Source: Mycolicibacterium hassiacum DSM 44199 (GTDB taxonomy: Bacteria > Actinomycetota > Actinomycetes > Mycobacteriales > Mycobacteriaceae). From it: DNA of 64,000 nt. Location: contig NZ_LR026975.1 in assembly GCF_900603025.1 (NCBI RefSeq), positions 4,960,001 to 5,024,000 on the forward strand, written 5' to 3'. The notes under the pieces are model-generated. The model saw nothing but the letters and a program-made list of their open reading frames with translations, was not told where the DNA came from and ran no database searches. Position numbers and translations under genes: made by a program. This document shows, piece by piece, positions 15,594-26,614 of the stretch; within the stretch, counting starts at the first letter, position 1, and every line of letters begins with the position of its first letter.

Positions 15594-15638
15594 ATACATC
15601 GCGACAAGCATTTCTGTTCTAGACGAAGGGGAGGTGTC

Positions 15639-18185
<2,547 letters not shown>

Positions 18186-18229
18186 GCGCTCGCGCGAAGA
18201 CCGGCAGGCCGGGCTGACCCGCTGTCGTT

Positions 18230-18284
18230 GGCTCTGCGCTCAGGGTCTGGTGCGCTCGCACCTGTGCGCCCTGGGGGCAGAGCC
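18230..18284 (+). terminator. Long hairpin after clpB
   Basis: GGCTCTGC (18230–18237) pairs with GCAGAGCC (18277–18284), CAGGG (18241–18245) with CCCTG (18269–18273), and the apical GGTGCG (18249–18254) with CGCACC (18257–18262). The total is about 19 base pairs with small internal loops. No T-run follows, which is common for mycobacterial terminators. The remaining bases to 18376 should hold the promoter of the next gene. Confidence 0.65.
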
Positions 18285-18376
18285 GACGTGCGTTTCGGGA
18301 GGTATAAGGGCCCGAGACCTGGTTGTGATCTCATCGAGTTCGGGCGAAGCCGGTACCAGCAAGTAGGCTAGGCCCA

Positions 18377-19213
18377 ATGGTCCCGCTGTCGTTCACGCTG
18401 TCCGCACTCTGTTTCGTGGGTGCGGCCGTGCTGCTGTACGTCGACATCGACCGTCGGCGCGGGCTGGGCCGTCGGCGCAAGTCCTGGGCGAAGTCGCACG
18501 GCTTCGACTACGAGCCGGAGTCGACCGAGATCGTCCAGCGCTGGAAGCGCGGCGTGTTCTCCACCGTCGGCGACGTCACCGCCAAGAACGTCGTGCTGGG
18601 GCAGATCCGCGGCGAAGCCGTCTACATCTTCGACCTCGACGATGTGGCGACGGTGATCGCCCTGCACCGCAAGGTCGGCACGAACGTCGTCATGGACCTG
18701 CGGCTCAAGGGGGTCAAGGAGCCGCGGGAGAGCGACATCTGGCTGCTCGGCGCGATCGGCCCGCGGATGGTGTACTCCACCAACCTCGACGCCGCCCGCC
18801 GGGCCTGTGACCGCCGCATGGTGACGTTCGCCCACACCGCGCCGGACTGCGCGGAGATCATGTGGAACGAGGAGCACTGGACGCTGGTGGCCATGCCGGT
18901 CACCTCCACCCGTGCCCAGTGGGACGAGGGTCTGCGCACCGTGCGGCAGTTCAACGACCTGCTGCGGGTGCTGCCGCCGACCCCGGAGTCCATGGTCGGC
19001 CAGGGTGCCCGGCGCAACCCGGCGCCGCCGAGCCGCCCGCTCAAACCGCCGGCTCGCGAGGGACACCCGCGTGCCGAAGGCGCTCCACCGCGTCCCGACG
19101 CCCGCGCGGCCCGTGCCGAGGCGCCGCCGCCGCGGTACGGCCAGGGGCCGGCTCGGCGCCCGGCGCCACCGCCGCCGCGCAACGGCCGGCAGTCGCCGCA
19201 CTACCAGCGGTAG
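18377..19213 (+). CDS. Membrane-anchored conserved mycobacterial protein (Rv0383c-like)
   Basis: A 278-residue protein from ATG 18377. Residues about 3–23 form one N-terminal membrane helix (SFTLSALCFVGAAVLLYVDI) followed by positive charges, so the rest is probably cytoplasmic. The central domain (about 30–200) is a conserved region without a known catalytic motif. The C-terminal 75 residues are Pro/Arg/Ala-rich and probably disordered. The position after clpB and the architecture match M. tuberculosis Rv0383c, of unknown function. Here it is followed by an SDR gene and not by pyrE. Confidence 0.75.
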   Translation: MVPLSFTLSALCFVGAAVLLYVDIDRRRGLGRRRKSWAKSHGFDYEPESTEIVQRWKRGVFSTVGDVTAKNVVLGQIRGEAVYIFDLDDVATVIALHRKVGTNVVMDLRLKGVKEPRESDIWLLGAIGPRMVYSTNLDAARRACDRRMVTFAHTAPDCAEIMWNEEHWTLVAMPVTSTRAQWDEGLRTVRQFNDLLRVLPPTPESMVGQGARRNPAPPSRPLKPPAREGHPRAEGAPPRPDARAARAEAPPPRYGQGPARRPAPPPPRNGRQSPHYQR

Positions 19214-19243
19214 GTCCGGAATCCCGGAAAGTATCGTCGAGGC

Positions 19244-20020
19244 ATGTCTCGCCCCGTCGCAGTGATCACCGGGCCCACGTCCGGACTGGGCGCCGGCTTC
19301 GCCCGCCGCTACGCCGCCGACGGCTACGACCTGGTCCTGGTGGCGCGCAACGCCGAACGGCTGGAGCGGATGGCCGCCGAGCTGCACGACCGAACCGGTG
19401 CCGAGGTCGAGGTGCTGGTGGCCGACCTGGCCGAGGCGGACGCGCGGGAGCGGGTGGCCGAGCGGCTGGCGGCCGGGGTCCGGGTGCTGGTCAACAACGC
19501 CGGTTTCGGCACCTCCGGGGAGTTCTGGACCGCCGACTACCGGCTGCTGCAGTCGCAGTTGGACGTCAACGTCACCGCGGTCATGCGGCTCACCCACGCC
19601 GCGCTGCCCCCGATGCTGGACGCCGGGGCGGGCACCGTGATCAACGTGGCGAGCGTGGCGGGGCTGCTGCCCGGCCGGGGGTCGACGTACTCGGCGTCCA
19701 AGGCCTGGGTGATCGCGTTCTCCGAGGGGTTGGCCAACGGTCTGATCGGCACCGGCGTCGGGGTGCACGCCCTGTGTCCTGGCTTCGTGCGCACCGAGTT
19801 CCACCAGCGGGCCGGCATCGACATGACCGGCACCCCGTCGCTGCTGTGGCTCGAGGTCGACGACGTGGTGCGGGCGACCATCGCCGATGTCGCGAAGGGC
19901 AAGGTGGTGATCGTGCCGGGCCTGCAGTACAAGCTGCTCACCACCGGCGGGCGGTTCGTCCCGCGCGGACTGGTGCGGGCGCTGACCCGGGTCGTCGGCA
20001 AGGGCCGTGGGCGCACCTAG
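19244..20020 (+). CDS. Short-chain dehydrogenase/reductase
   Basis: A 258-residue SDR from ATG 19244. The Rossmann nucleotide motif is [14 protein letters not shown] (TGxxxGxG), the structural motif is NNAG, the catalytic Ser lies in INVASVAG, and the catalytic Tyr/Lys pair is YSASK. It is a classical SDR that probably uses NADP(H), given the Arg in [11 protein letters not shown]. The tail after residue 220 is hydrophobic and basic ([18 protein letters not shown]), as in 17-beta-HSD-like SDRs acting on lipids. The substrate is unknown. It overlaps the lipoprotein gene by 14 bases. Confidence 0.88.
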   Translation: MSRPVAVITGPTSGLGAGFARRYAADGYDLVLVARNAERLERMAAELHDRTGAEVEVLVADLAEADARERVAERLAAGVRVLVNNAGFGTSGEFWTADYRLLQSQLDVNVTAVMRLTHAALPPMLDAGAGTVINVASVAGLLPGRGSTYSASKAWVIAFSEGLANGLIGTGVGVHALCPGFVRTEFHQRAGIDMTGTPSLLWLEVDDVVRATIADVAKGKVVIVPGLQYKLLTTGGRFVPRGLVRALTRVVGKGRGRT

Positions 20021-20930
20021 GCCACGCCCGGTGCGCTCGGCGCTCGCGGCGCTGCTCGCGGTCGTGCTGGTGGCCGTCGGCTGTTCGCAGGAGACCGCGC
20101 CACCGGACGTGTACTCCGCGCGGACCGGGCTGCTCGGGGAGCAGCTGTCGGTGCTCGGCTGGAACATCACGCTGTCGAACCTGCGCTTCGCGGGCGAGCA
20201 CGTGCTGGTCGACGTCGACGCGTCGCCGGCCGACCCGGCCGCCCCGCGGGCCGAGCCCAAGGATCTGCGGTTCGGGCTGTACGGCGCGCTGGCGCACCCG
20301 ATCGAGGCGGACGGGCTGACGTCCTGCCGGCTGGTCACCGACCTGCGGCTGCAACCGCTGTCGGCGCCCGATCCGGACAGACTCACCGGCACCGTGTGCC
20401 TGGGGCCGCAGCGGGACCAGACCCCGGTGCGGGGGGTGTACGTGTACTCCACCCGGGACCGCATCAAGGGCACCACCCGGGGGATGGCCGCGGCGTTCCC
20501 GGTCGGGCTGCCGCCGACCCGTGACGACGACACCGGGCTGGATCTGCGCACCACCAGCCTCGACGCGTTCCGGGCCGACGGGGTGATGCTCGGCCCGGCC
20601 GCGCTCGGCGACCCGGACGCGTTCACCGGCTCGGGGTACATGCTGATCGGCCTGCGCATCGCCGGGGTGGCCGAACGCTACCAGGAGGTCTCGGCCGCCC
20701 GCGGCGGGCCGACCATGCTGGTGGCCACCCCGACGCTGCCGGTGCCCGGAATCAATCCGGCCTGCGACATCTACGGTTCCTCGGTGCTGATCCTGCCGGA
20801 GGTGTCCCGGGAGTTGGTGCTGGTGGAGGTGACGTTGTGCACGCAGGGCGAGATCAACGCCGCGCTGCTGTACCCGACGCTGTCGCTGATCGGCACGCAC
20901 GCCGCGCTGTGGAAGACCGTCGATGACTGA
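20007..20930 (+). CDS. Putative lipoprotein (Rv0381c-like)
   Basis: A 307-residue protein from GTG 20007. A basic N-terminus, a hydrophobic stretch and a lipobox VAVGC (Cys about residue 28) mark it as a lipoprotein anchored outside the cytoplasmic membrane. The mature part has no domain I recognise. Four further Cys residues (SCRL, VCLG, ACDIYG, LCTQ) could form disulfides. It overlaps the SDR before it and the RNA methyltransferase after it (8 bases), so all three are translated from one message. Position and size agree with Rv0381c. Confidence 0.75.
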   Translation: MGAPRPRPVRSALAALLAVVLVAVGCSQETAPPDVYSARTGLLGEQLSVLGWNITLSNLRFAGEHVLVDVDASPADPAAPRAEPKDLRFGLYGALAHPIEADGLTSCRLVTDLRLQPLSAPDPDRLTGTVCLGPQRDQTPVRGVYVYSTRDRIKGTTRGMAAAFPVGLPPTRDDDTGLDLRTTSLDAFRADGVMLGPAALGDPDAFTGSGYMLIGLRIAGVAERYQEVSAARGGPTMLVATPTLPVPGINPACDIYGSSVLILPEVSRELVLVEVTLCTQGEINAALLYPTLSLIGTHAALWKTVDD

Positions 20931-21564
20931 GCCTGGGCCGACCGAGTGGGGCGAGGCGCCGGGGGTGGGACCGTGGACCGGGCCGCTGCCCGACGACCCG
21001 CGCTACGACCCCGAGCTGTTGCGGACCGGAGACCGGCGCAATGTCGTTGACGCATACCGGTATTGGACCCGCGAGGCGATCATCGCCGACATCGACACCC
21101 GGCGGCATCCGCTGCACGTGGCGATCGAGAACTTCGCCCACGACGCCAACATCGGCTCGGTGGTGCGCACCGCCAACGCGTTCGCCGTGCACACCGTGCA
21201 CATCGTGGGCCGCCGGCGGTGGAACCGGCGGGGTGCCATGGTCACCGACCGCTACCAGCGGCTGCGCCACCATGACACCACCGCCGAACTGCTCGAGTTC
21301 GCCGCGGAGGCGGGCCTGACCGTCGTCGCCGTCGACAACATCCCGGGTGCTCAGCGGCTGGAGACCACCGCGCTGCCGCGGGACTGCCTGATGATCTTCG
21401 GCCAGGAGGGCCCGGGCATCACCGAGGAGGCGAAAGCCGGTGCGGCCCTAACCGTTTCGATCGCACAGTTCGGTTCGACCCGCAGCATCAACGCCGCGGT
21501 CGCCGCCGGCATCGCCATGCACGCCTGGATCCGCCAGCACGCCGACCTCGGGCTCGCCTGGTAG
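20923..21564 (+). CDS. TrmH/SpoU family RNA methyltransferase (Rv0380c-like)
   Basis: A 213-residue SPOUT-fold methyltransferase from ATG 20923. The three family motifs are visible: HVAIENFAHDANIGSVVRTA (motif 1, with the Asn/Arg pair), LMIFGQEGPGI (motif 2) and VSIAQFGSTRSINAAVAAGI (motif 3, the knot that binds S-adenosylmethionine). It probably 2'-O-methylates a tRNA or rRNA ribose. The first 55 residues precede the catalytic core. Its last 117 bases overlap the convergent MFS gene. Confidence 0.88.
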   Translation: MTEPGPTEWGEAPGVGPWTGPLPDDPRYDPELLRTGDRRNVVDAYRYWTREAIIADIDTRRHPLHVAIENFAHDANIGSVVRTANAFAVHTVHIVGRRRWNRRGAMVTDRYQRLRHHDTTAELLEFAAEAGLTVVAVDNIPGAQRLETTALPRDCLMIFGQEGPGITEEAKAGAALTVSIAQFGSTRSINAAVAAGIAMHAWIRQHADLGLAW

Positions 21565-23013
21565 CGGCGTCCGCATCCGCAGGCAGGCGGCCAGTGCGGC
21601 CGCCAACAACAGGGCCGCGGCGCCCGCGGCCATCACCGCCAGCCCGGCGGTGAACGCCTCCCGCGCCGCGGTCAGCAACGTATCGGACTGCAGCGCGGGG
21701 AGTCTCGCCGCCATCTCGGCCGCCGCCCCCATCGACTCACGGGCCCGGTCGGCTGCGGCCGGCGGGATGTCCTCCGGCACGGTCAGCGCGGCCCGGTAGC
21801 CGGCGGTGAGCACGCAGCCGAGCACGCCGATGCCCGCCGCCACCCCGAACCGATAGGCGGTGTCGGCCACCGCGACCGCCGCCCCGGTCCGTGCGGCCGG
21901 CACCGCACGCAGCATCAGGATGTTGGCGACGGTGAACGCCAGGCCCAGGCCCGCACCGAGGCCGAACACCGCCATCACCACGTGCAGATCCAGGGTGTCC
22001 GGGCGGATGAGCATGACCGACGCGGTCGCCGATCCGGCCGCGGCCAGGCCGGCGGTCAGCACCGGGCGCGGGTTGAACCAGCGCAGCGACAGCCCGGCCA
22101 GCGCCGCGAACAGCGCCGCTGCGGCCACCGCCGGCAGGCCGACCGCCCCGGCCACCCCCGGGCGGTACCCCTTGACCAGCATCAGGTACTGCGGCAGGAA
22201 GAACGCCAGCGCGGTGATCGTCAGCACCACAAGGAGATTCACGGTAAGCAGGCCACGGAACCGGTGGTCGGCCAGCACCTCGACCGCCCAGCGGTGCGCG
22301 CGGAGCCGATCCCGGGCGAAGCAGACCAGTGCCACCGCACCGGCCGCCGCCGCGGCGACCACGGTGAGGTCGACCCCGCCGAGCACGGTGTGCTTGACCG
22401 CATACGCCACCGCGATGATCCCGGCCACCGGCAGTGCGGCCGTGAGCAACTCCTGCGGCCGCGGGTCGGCGTCGCGGCCCTCGGGCAGCTGCGGATACCC
22501 GGCGATCAGCAGGGCGGCCATCACCGGGATGTTGATCAGGAACACCGAACCCCACCAGAACCGTTCCAGCAGAACGCCGCCCAGGACCGGTCCGAGCGCG
22601 GTACCGGCGAGAAAGACCGCGACCCAGATGCCGACCGCCTGCCGGGCCGGCCCCTGGACCAGCGTCAGGATGGCCGGCACCAGCAGTGCGGCCGCCACGC
22701 CCTGCAGAGCTCGCCCGGCGATGAGCAGTTCGGTGCTGAACGCGTAGGCGTTGAGCGCGGACAGCCCGGCGAAGGCGATGGACCCGTAGAGCAGCAACCG
22801 GCGCTGCCCGATGCGGTCGGCCAGTGCGGTCATGCTGATCAGCAGCCCGGCCAGCACCAACGAGTAGATGTCGACGACCCACAGGATCTCGGTGCCGGTG
22901 GTGTCCAGGTCGCGGTTGATGTAGGGGGCGGCCAGCGCCGGCACGGTGCCGTCGATTCCGACCAGCAGCCCGGCCAGCGCAGCGGTGCTCCGCGCGAACC
23001 AGCTGTGGCTCAT
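21448..23013 (-). CDS. MFS drug/solute exporter (DHA2, 14-TM type)
   Basis: A 521-residue major facilitator from ATG 23013, which overlaps the stop of the TetR gene (ATGA). The motif-A loop reads LADRIGQRRLLLYG. The motif-C region in helix 5 (VAVFLAGTALGPVLGGVLLE) identifies an antiporter. The total of about 14 hydrophobic segments and the N-terminal VGIDGTVPALAAPYINRDL (motif D1) fit the QacA/SmvA-like DHA2 group, which exports cationic drugs. The C-terminal 40 residues are hydrophilic and lie in the part overlapping the RNA methyltransferase gene. It forms an operon with the upstream TetR regulator. Confidence 0.9.
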   Translation of the reverse strand: MSHSWFARSTAALAGLLVGIDGTVPALAAPYINRDLDTTGTEILWVVDIYSLVLAGLLISMTALADRIGQRRLLLYGSIAFAGLSALNAYAFSTELLIAGRALQGVAAALLVPAILTLVQGPARQAVGIWVAVFLAGTALGPVLGGVLLERFWWGSVFLINIPVMAALLIAGYPQLPEGRDADPRPQELLTAALPVAGIIAVAYAVKHTVLGGVDLTVVAAAAAGAVALVCFARDRLRAHRWAVEVLADHRFRGLLTVNLLVVLTITALAFFLPQYLMLVKGYRPGVAGAVGLPAVAAAALFAALAGLSLRWFNPRPVLTAGLAAAGSATASVMLIRPDTLDLHVVMAVFGLGAGLGLAFTVANILMLRAVPAARTGAAVAVADTAYRFGVAAGIGVLGCVLTAGYRAALTVPEDIPPAAADRARESMGAAAEMAARLPALQSDTLLTAAREAFTAGLAVMAAGAAALLLAAALAACLRMRTPLPGEPEVGVLADPGVHGDAGGDRGVDAAGRTELCDRNG

Positions 23014-23552
23014 GGCTTCTGAACTCCGTTCAAGAGCAGTTCGACGATGTTGTGGTGGAAGTCGCGGCCCGCCACCCGGCCGTTCTGGATCGCCCACGCG
23101 GCGCCGGCGATCAGGTTGTACAGCGCCTCGGTCAGCCAGGCCGCCGACAGGTCCGGGCGGAATTCGCCGCTGCGCTGGCCGCGTTCGAACAGCCCGCTGA
23201 TGGCGGCGTCGATCTCGGCCCAGCCGGGCGAGGCCTGATCGAGCCCGAGGTCCTGGCTCTGGGTGTACAGCAGCGCCAGATACGGCGACACCGGTTCGCA
23301 GGCGGTCACCAGCCGTTGCAGTGCCTCGGTCGCCGGGCCGCGGTGCAGTTCGGCGTCGGCGAGGGCCTGCCGCATCCGGCCGAGCGCGTAGTCGTCCAGC
23401 GCCGCGAGCAGCGCGGCCTTGCCGGAGAAGTGGCGGTGCAGGGTGGCGCGGCTGACGCCGACCGCGTTGGCGATCTCGTCCTGGGTGGCGTTGGGGCGCC
23501 GGCCCAGGTACTCGGCGGCGGCCCGCAACAGGTGCTCCCGCTCCACCGTCAT
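23010..23552 (-). CDS. TetR family regulator of the MFS exporter
   Basis: A 180-residue regulator. ATG 23552 (MTVEREHLLRAAAEYLG) is chosen because the helix-turn-helix starts right after it and the operator palindrome lies just upstream; an in-frame extension to 23744 would place the operator inside the gene. The HTH is ATQDEIANAVGVSRATLHRHFSGK (about residues 22–45). The C-terminal domain is helical. It is co-transcribed with the MFS gene (four-base overlap), a typical arrangement for drug-inducible self-repression. Confidence 0.9.
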   Translation of the reverse strand: MTVEREHLLRAAAEYLGRRPNATQDEIANAVGVSRATLHRHFSGKAALLAALDDYALGRMRQALADAELHRGPATEALQRLVTACEPVSPYLALLYTQSQDLGLDQASPGWAEIDAAISGLFERGQRSGEFRPDLSAAWLTEALYNLIAGAAWAIQNGRVAGRDFHHNIVELLLNGVQKP

Positions 23553-23571
23553 GAGACAATAATAGTGCAGA

Positions 23572-23589
23572 TGAGACAAAACTGTCTCA
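23572..23589. promoter_or_regulatory. TetR operator upstream of the regulator/MFS operon
   Basis: Perfect palindrome TGAGACA–AAAC–TGTCTCA (18 bases), 19 bases upstream of the TetR start codon. An extra half-site TGAGACA lies at 23552–23558, over the TetR start. The site sits between the divergent TetR and GH76 genes and could affect both. Confidence 0.75.
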
Positions 23590-23655
23590 ACCGGGATTTC
23601 CGGACGTCCCCGTGACACTGCACAGCACCGCACGTCGTGAGGCAGGATCGACACC

Positions 23656-24765
23656 ATGGAGCAGCTCTGGGCCAACCGGGCCGCCAGCGCCGAAACCGCG
23701 ATCACCACCCGACACCTGCGCCGACTCTGGGGGATACCGGGCACCCAGCTGGGCGTCGTCGCCTGGCCCGCCGCCCGCCGGCACCGGACGTTCCGGGTGT
23801 GGCACTACTGGTGGCAGGCCCACCTGCTGGACTGCCTGATCGACGCGCAGCTGCGCGATCCGCAACCGCAGCGCCGGCGCCGCATCGTCCATCAGATCCG
23901 CGGCCACCGGCTGCGCAACACGCTGCGCTGGACCAACGACTACTACGACGACATGGCCTGGCTGGCGCTGGCGCTGGAGCGGGCCGGCCGGGTGGCCGGG
24001 GTGCCGCGGCACCGGGCACTGGACACCCTCGCCGACCAGTTCCTGAACGCCTGGGTGCCCGAGGACGGCGGCGGCATTCCGTGGCGCAAACAGGACCAGT
24101 TCTTCAACGCCCCCGCCAACGGGCCGGCCGCGATCTTCCTGGCCCGCCACGACCGGTTGCGCCGCGCCCTGCAGATGGCCGACTGGATCGACGAGACGCT
24201 CATCGACCCCGACACCGGCCTAATCTTCGACGGCATCAAGGGCGGATCGCTGGTGCGCGCCCAGTACACCTACTGCCAGGGTGTGGTGCTGGGCCTGGAG
24301 ACCGAACTCGCGGCCCGCACCGACGACCCCGAGCACGCCCGGCGGGTACATCGGCTAATCGCCGCGGTGCGCGAGAACATGGCCCCCGAGGGGGTGATCA
24401 GAGGGGCCGGCGGCGGCGACGGCGGGCTGTTCAACGGGATCCTCGCGCGCTACCTCGCGCTGGTGGCCACCGACCTGCCGCAGCGTGACGACGCCGACGC
24501 GACCGCTCGGGCCACCGCCCGCGAGTTGGTGCTGCGCTCGGCCGAGGCGGCGTGGGAGAACCGGCAGACCGTCGACGGGCTGCCGCTGTTCGGGGCGTCA
24601 TGGGAGCGCACCGCCCAGATCCCGACCGCCGAAGGCAAGGAGGCCGAGTTCGTCGAGGGCGCGGTCAACCCCTCCGAGGTGCCCGAACGCGACCTGTCGG
24701 TGCAGCTGTCGGGCTGGATGCTGATGGAGGCCGCGCATGCGGTCGCCGCCGCGGATCCGGCGTGA
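23656..24765 (+). CDS. Glycoside hydrolase family 76-like protein (Rv0365c-like)
   Basis: A 369-residue (alpha/alpha)6-barrel protein from ATG 23656. The segment NDYYDDMAWLALALERAG holds the paired Asp residues that form the catalytic centre of GH76 alpha-1,6-mannanases. Further GH76-type features are WRKQDQFFNAPANGPAAIFLAR and the YCQGVVLGLETEL segment. No signal peptide is visible, as in the M. tuberculosis homologue Rv0365c, so the location is uncertain. It may act on mannose-containing glycans such as lipomannan precursors. Its stop overlaps the GTG of the antiporter gene (GTGA), and DedA follows in the convergent direction, as in the Rv0364–Rv0365c pair. Confidence 0.85.
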   Translation: MEQLWANRAASAETAITTRHLRRLWGIPGTQLGVVAWPAARRHRTFRVWHYWWQAHLLDCLIDAQLRDPQPQRRRRIVHQIRGHRLRNTLRWTNDYYDDMAWLALALERAGRVAGVPRHRALDTLADQFLNAWVPEDGGGIPWRKQDQFFNAPANGPAAIFLARHDRLRRALQMADWIDETLIDPDTGLIFDGIKGGSLVRAQYTYCQGVVLGLETELAARTDDPEHARRVHRLIAAVRENMAPEGVIRGAGGGDGGLFNGILARYLALVATDLPQRDDADATARATARELVLRSAEAAWENRQTVDGLPLFGASWERTAQIPTAEGKEAEFVEGAVNPSEVPERDLSVQLSGWMLMEAAHAVAAADPA

Positions 24766-26609
24766 CCGATGAGCTGACCCCACGGCGGGCGCGGCTGCTG
24801 CCGGCGCGGTTCGGCCGCCGCCCGGCCGTCGCCAAGGCCGGCGAGAACGCCGCGGCCGGGCTGTTGCTGCTGTTCACGGTCATCGCCATCGGGTGGGCGA
24901 ACTCGCCGTGGGCGCAGGGCTATTGGGAACTGCTCGACACCCTGATCGGGGTCGAGTTCGGGACGCATCGCTTCGAGTTGACCGTCAAGCATCTGGTCAA
25001 CGACGGGCTGATGGCGTTCTTCTTCTTCATCGTCGGCCTGGAGGTCAAGCGGGAGTTCGCGATCGGCGAGCTCACCGACCGGGCCCGCGCCGCGGTGCCG
25101 GTGGTCGCCGCGCTGGCCGGGCTGGTGCTGCCGGCGGTGATCTTCTGGCTGTTCAACGCCTCCGGCGAGAACGCGCACGCGTGGGGAGTGGTGATCTCCA
25201 CCGACACCGCGTTCCTGATCGGCGCGCTGGCGCTGATCAAACCGAAGTACCCGGGACGGCTGCGGACCTTCCTGCTCACCCTGGTCGTCGTCGACGACGT
25301 CGGAGCCCTGCTGGTCATCGCGGTGTTCTACTCCGACGAGATCGCCGTCGGGCCGCTGCTGGCCGCGCTGGTGCTGCTGATCGCGGTCGTCGCGGTGCGG
25401 TTCCTGCCGGCCGGCCGTGGCCCCGCCTACGCGGTGCTGGCGTTCGCGCTGTGGGTGGCGCTGTATCTGGGCGGGATCCACCCGACACTCGCCGGGGTCG
25501 CGGTGGCCTTGCTGATCCCGGTGTTCGAACCCCAGCGCAGCCAGGTGGAGGGCGCGATCGAGGTGATCCGGGCGTTTCGGCAGTCCCCCAACTCGCACTA
25601 TGCCCGCGACGCGGTTCGCCGCCTGCGCCAAACGATTTCGATCAACGAGCGGCTGCAGACCGGTGTCGGGCCGTATGTGTCGTTCGGGGTGCTGCCGTTG
25701 TTCGCGCTGGTCAACGCCGGGGTCCGGTTGGATGCCGCGAGCCTGTCGGCCGCGCTGCGTTCCGCCCTGACCTGGGGCATCGTCGCGGGCCTGGTGCTCG
25801 GCAAGGCCATCGGTATCACCGCGGCCACCTGGCTGATGCGCCGCACCGGCCTCGGGCAGCTCGCGCCCGGGCTGCGGTTGCGGCGGGTGGCCGGTGGTGC
25901 GGCCCTGTCCGGGATCGGTTTCACCATCTCGCTTTTCATCGTCGACCTGGCGATCGCCGACCCGGCGCACCAGGATCAGGCCCGCATCGGCGTGCTGGCC
26001 GCCTCGGTGATCGCGTTCGGGCTCGGCTGGCTGATCTTCACCGTCACCGATCTGGTCAGCCCGCCGGAACCCATCGGGCTCAAGCTGATTCGGCCGATCG
26101 ACCCGGAACGCGACCATATCCTCGGCGACCCGGACGCGCCGCTGCTGCTGGTGGAGTACGGGGACTTCGAGTGTCCGTTCTGCGGCCGCTCCACCGGGGC
26201 CATCGACGAGGTGCGCGCGCATTTCGGCGACGAACTGTGCTACGTGTGGCGGCATCTGCCGCTGCAGCGGGCTCACCCGCGGGCGTTCGACGCCGCCCGT
26301 GCCGGCGAGGCCGCCGCGCTGCAGGGCCGGTTCTGGGAGATGAGCCGCGAACTGTTCGCCCACCAGGACGATCTGGAGTGGTCGGACATGTACCGCTACG
26401 CCGCGGCGGCCGGGTGCGACATCGCGCAGTTCGACCACGATGTGCGGGTGCAGCCGTCGAAGGTGCTGCACCGGGTGCAGGACGACGCCCAGGACGCCGA
26501 GGCGATGGACCTCAATTCCACCCCGACGTTCTTCGTCAACGGGTTGCGCCACCGCGGACCGTGGGACGCGGCCAGCCTGATCAGGGCGCTGGAGGCGACC
26601 CGTCGTTAG
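24762..26609 (+). CDS. nhaA: NhaA-type Na+/H+ antiporter fused to a DsbA/thioredoxin-like domain
   Basis: A 615-residue fusion from GTG 24762, coupled to the GH76 gene. Residues about 25–435 are NhaA with its membrane segments; the paired Asp in LLTLVVVDDVGALL (residues 178–179) match the Na+-binding Asp163/Asp164 of E. coli NhaA. Residues about 445–615 are a thioredoxin-fold domain with FECPFCGRS (redox pair Cys471–Cys474) and a cis-Pro region LNSTPTFFVNG. The antiporter expels Na+ in exchange for H+. The attached domain may be a thiol redox module. This fusion is known in actinobacteria, but its purpose is not established. Confidence 0.9.
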   Translation: MTDELTPRRARLLPARFGRRPAVAKAGENAAAGLLLLFTVIAIGWANSPWAQGYWELLDTLIGVEFGTHRFELTVKHLVNDGLMAFFFFIVGLEVKREFAIGELTDRARAAVPVVAALAGLVLPAVIFWLFNASGENAHAWGVVISTDTAFLIGALALIKPKYPGRLRTFLLTLVVVDDVGALLVIAVFYSDEIAVGPLLAALVLLIAVVAVRFLPAGRGPAYAVLAFALWVALYLGGIHPTLAGVAVALLIPVFEPQRSQVEGAIEVIRAFRQSPNSHYARDAVRRLRQTISINERLQTGVGPYVSFGVLPLFALVNAGVRLDAASLSAALRSALTWGIVAGLVLGKAIGITAATWLMRRTGLGQLAPGLRLRRVAGGAALSGIGFTISLFIVDLAIADPAHQDQARIGVLAASVIAFGLGWLIFTVTDLVSPPEPIGLKLIRPIDPERDHILGDPDAPLLLVEYGDFECPFCGRSTGAIDEVRAHFGDELCYVWRHLPLQRAHPRAFDAARAGEAAALQGRFWEMSRELFAHQDDLEWSDMYRYAAAAGCDIAQFDHDVRVQPSKVLHRVQDDAQDAEAMDLNSTPTFFVNGLRHRGPWDAASLIRALEATRR

Positions 26610-26614
26610 CCGGC

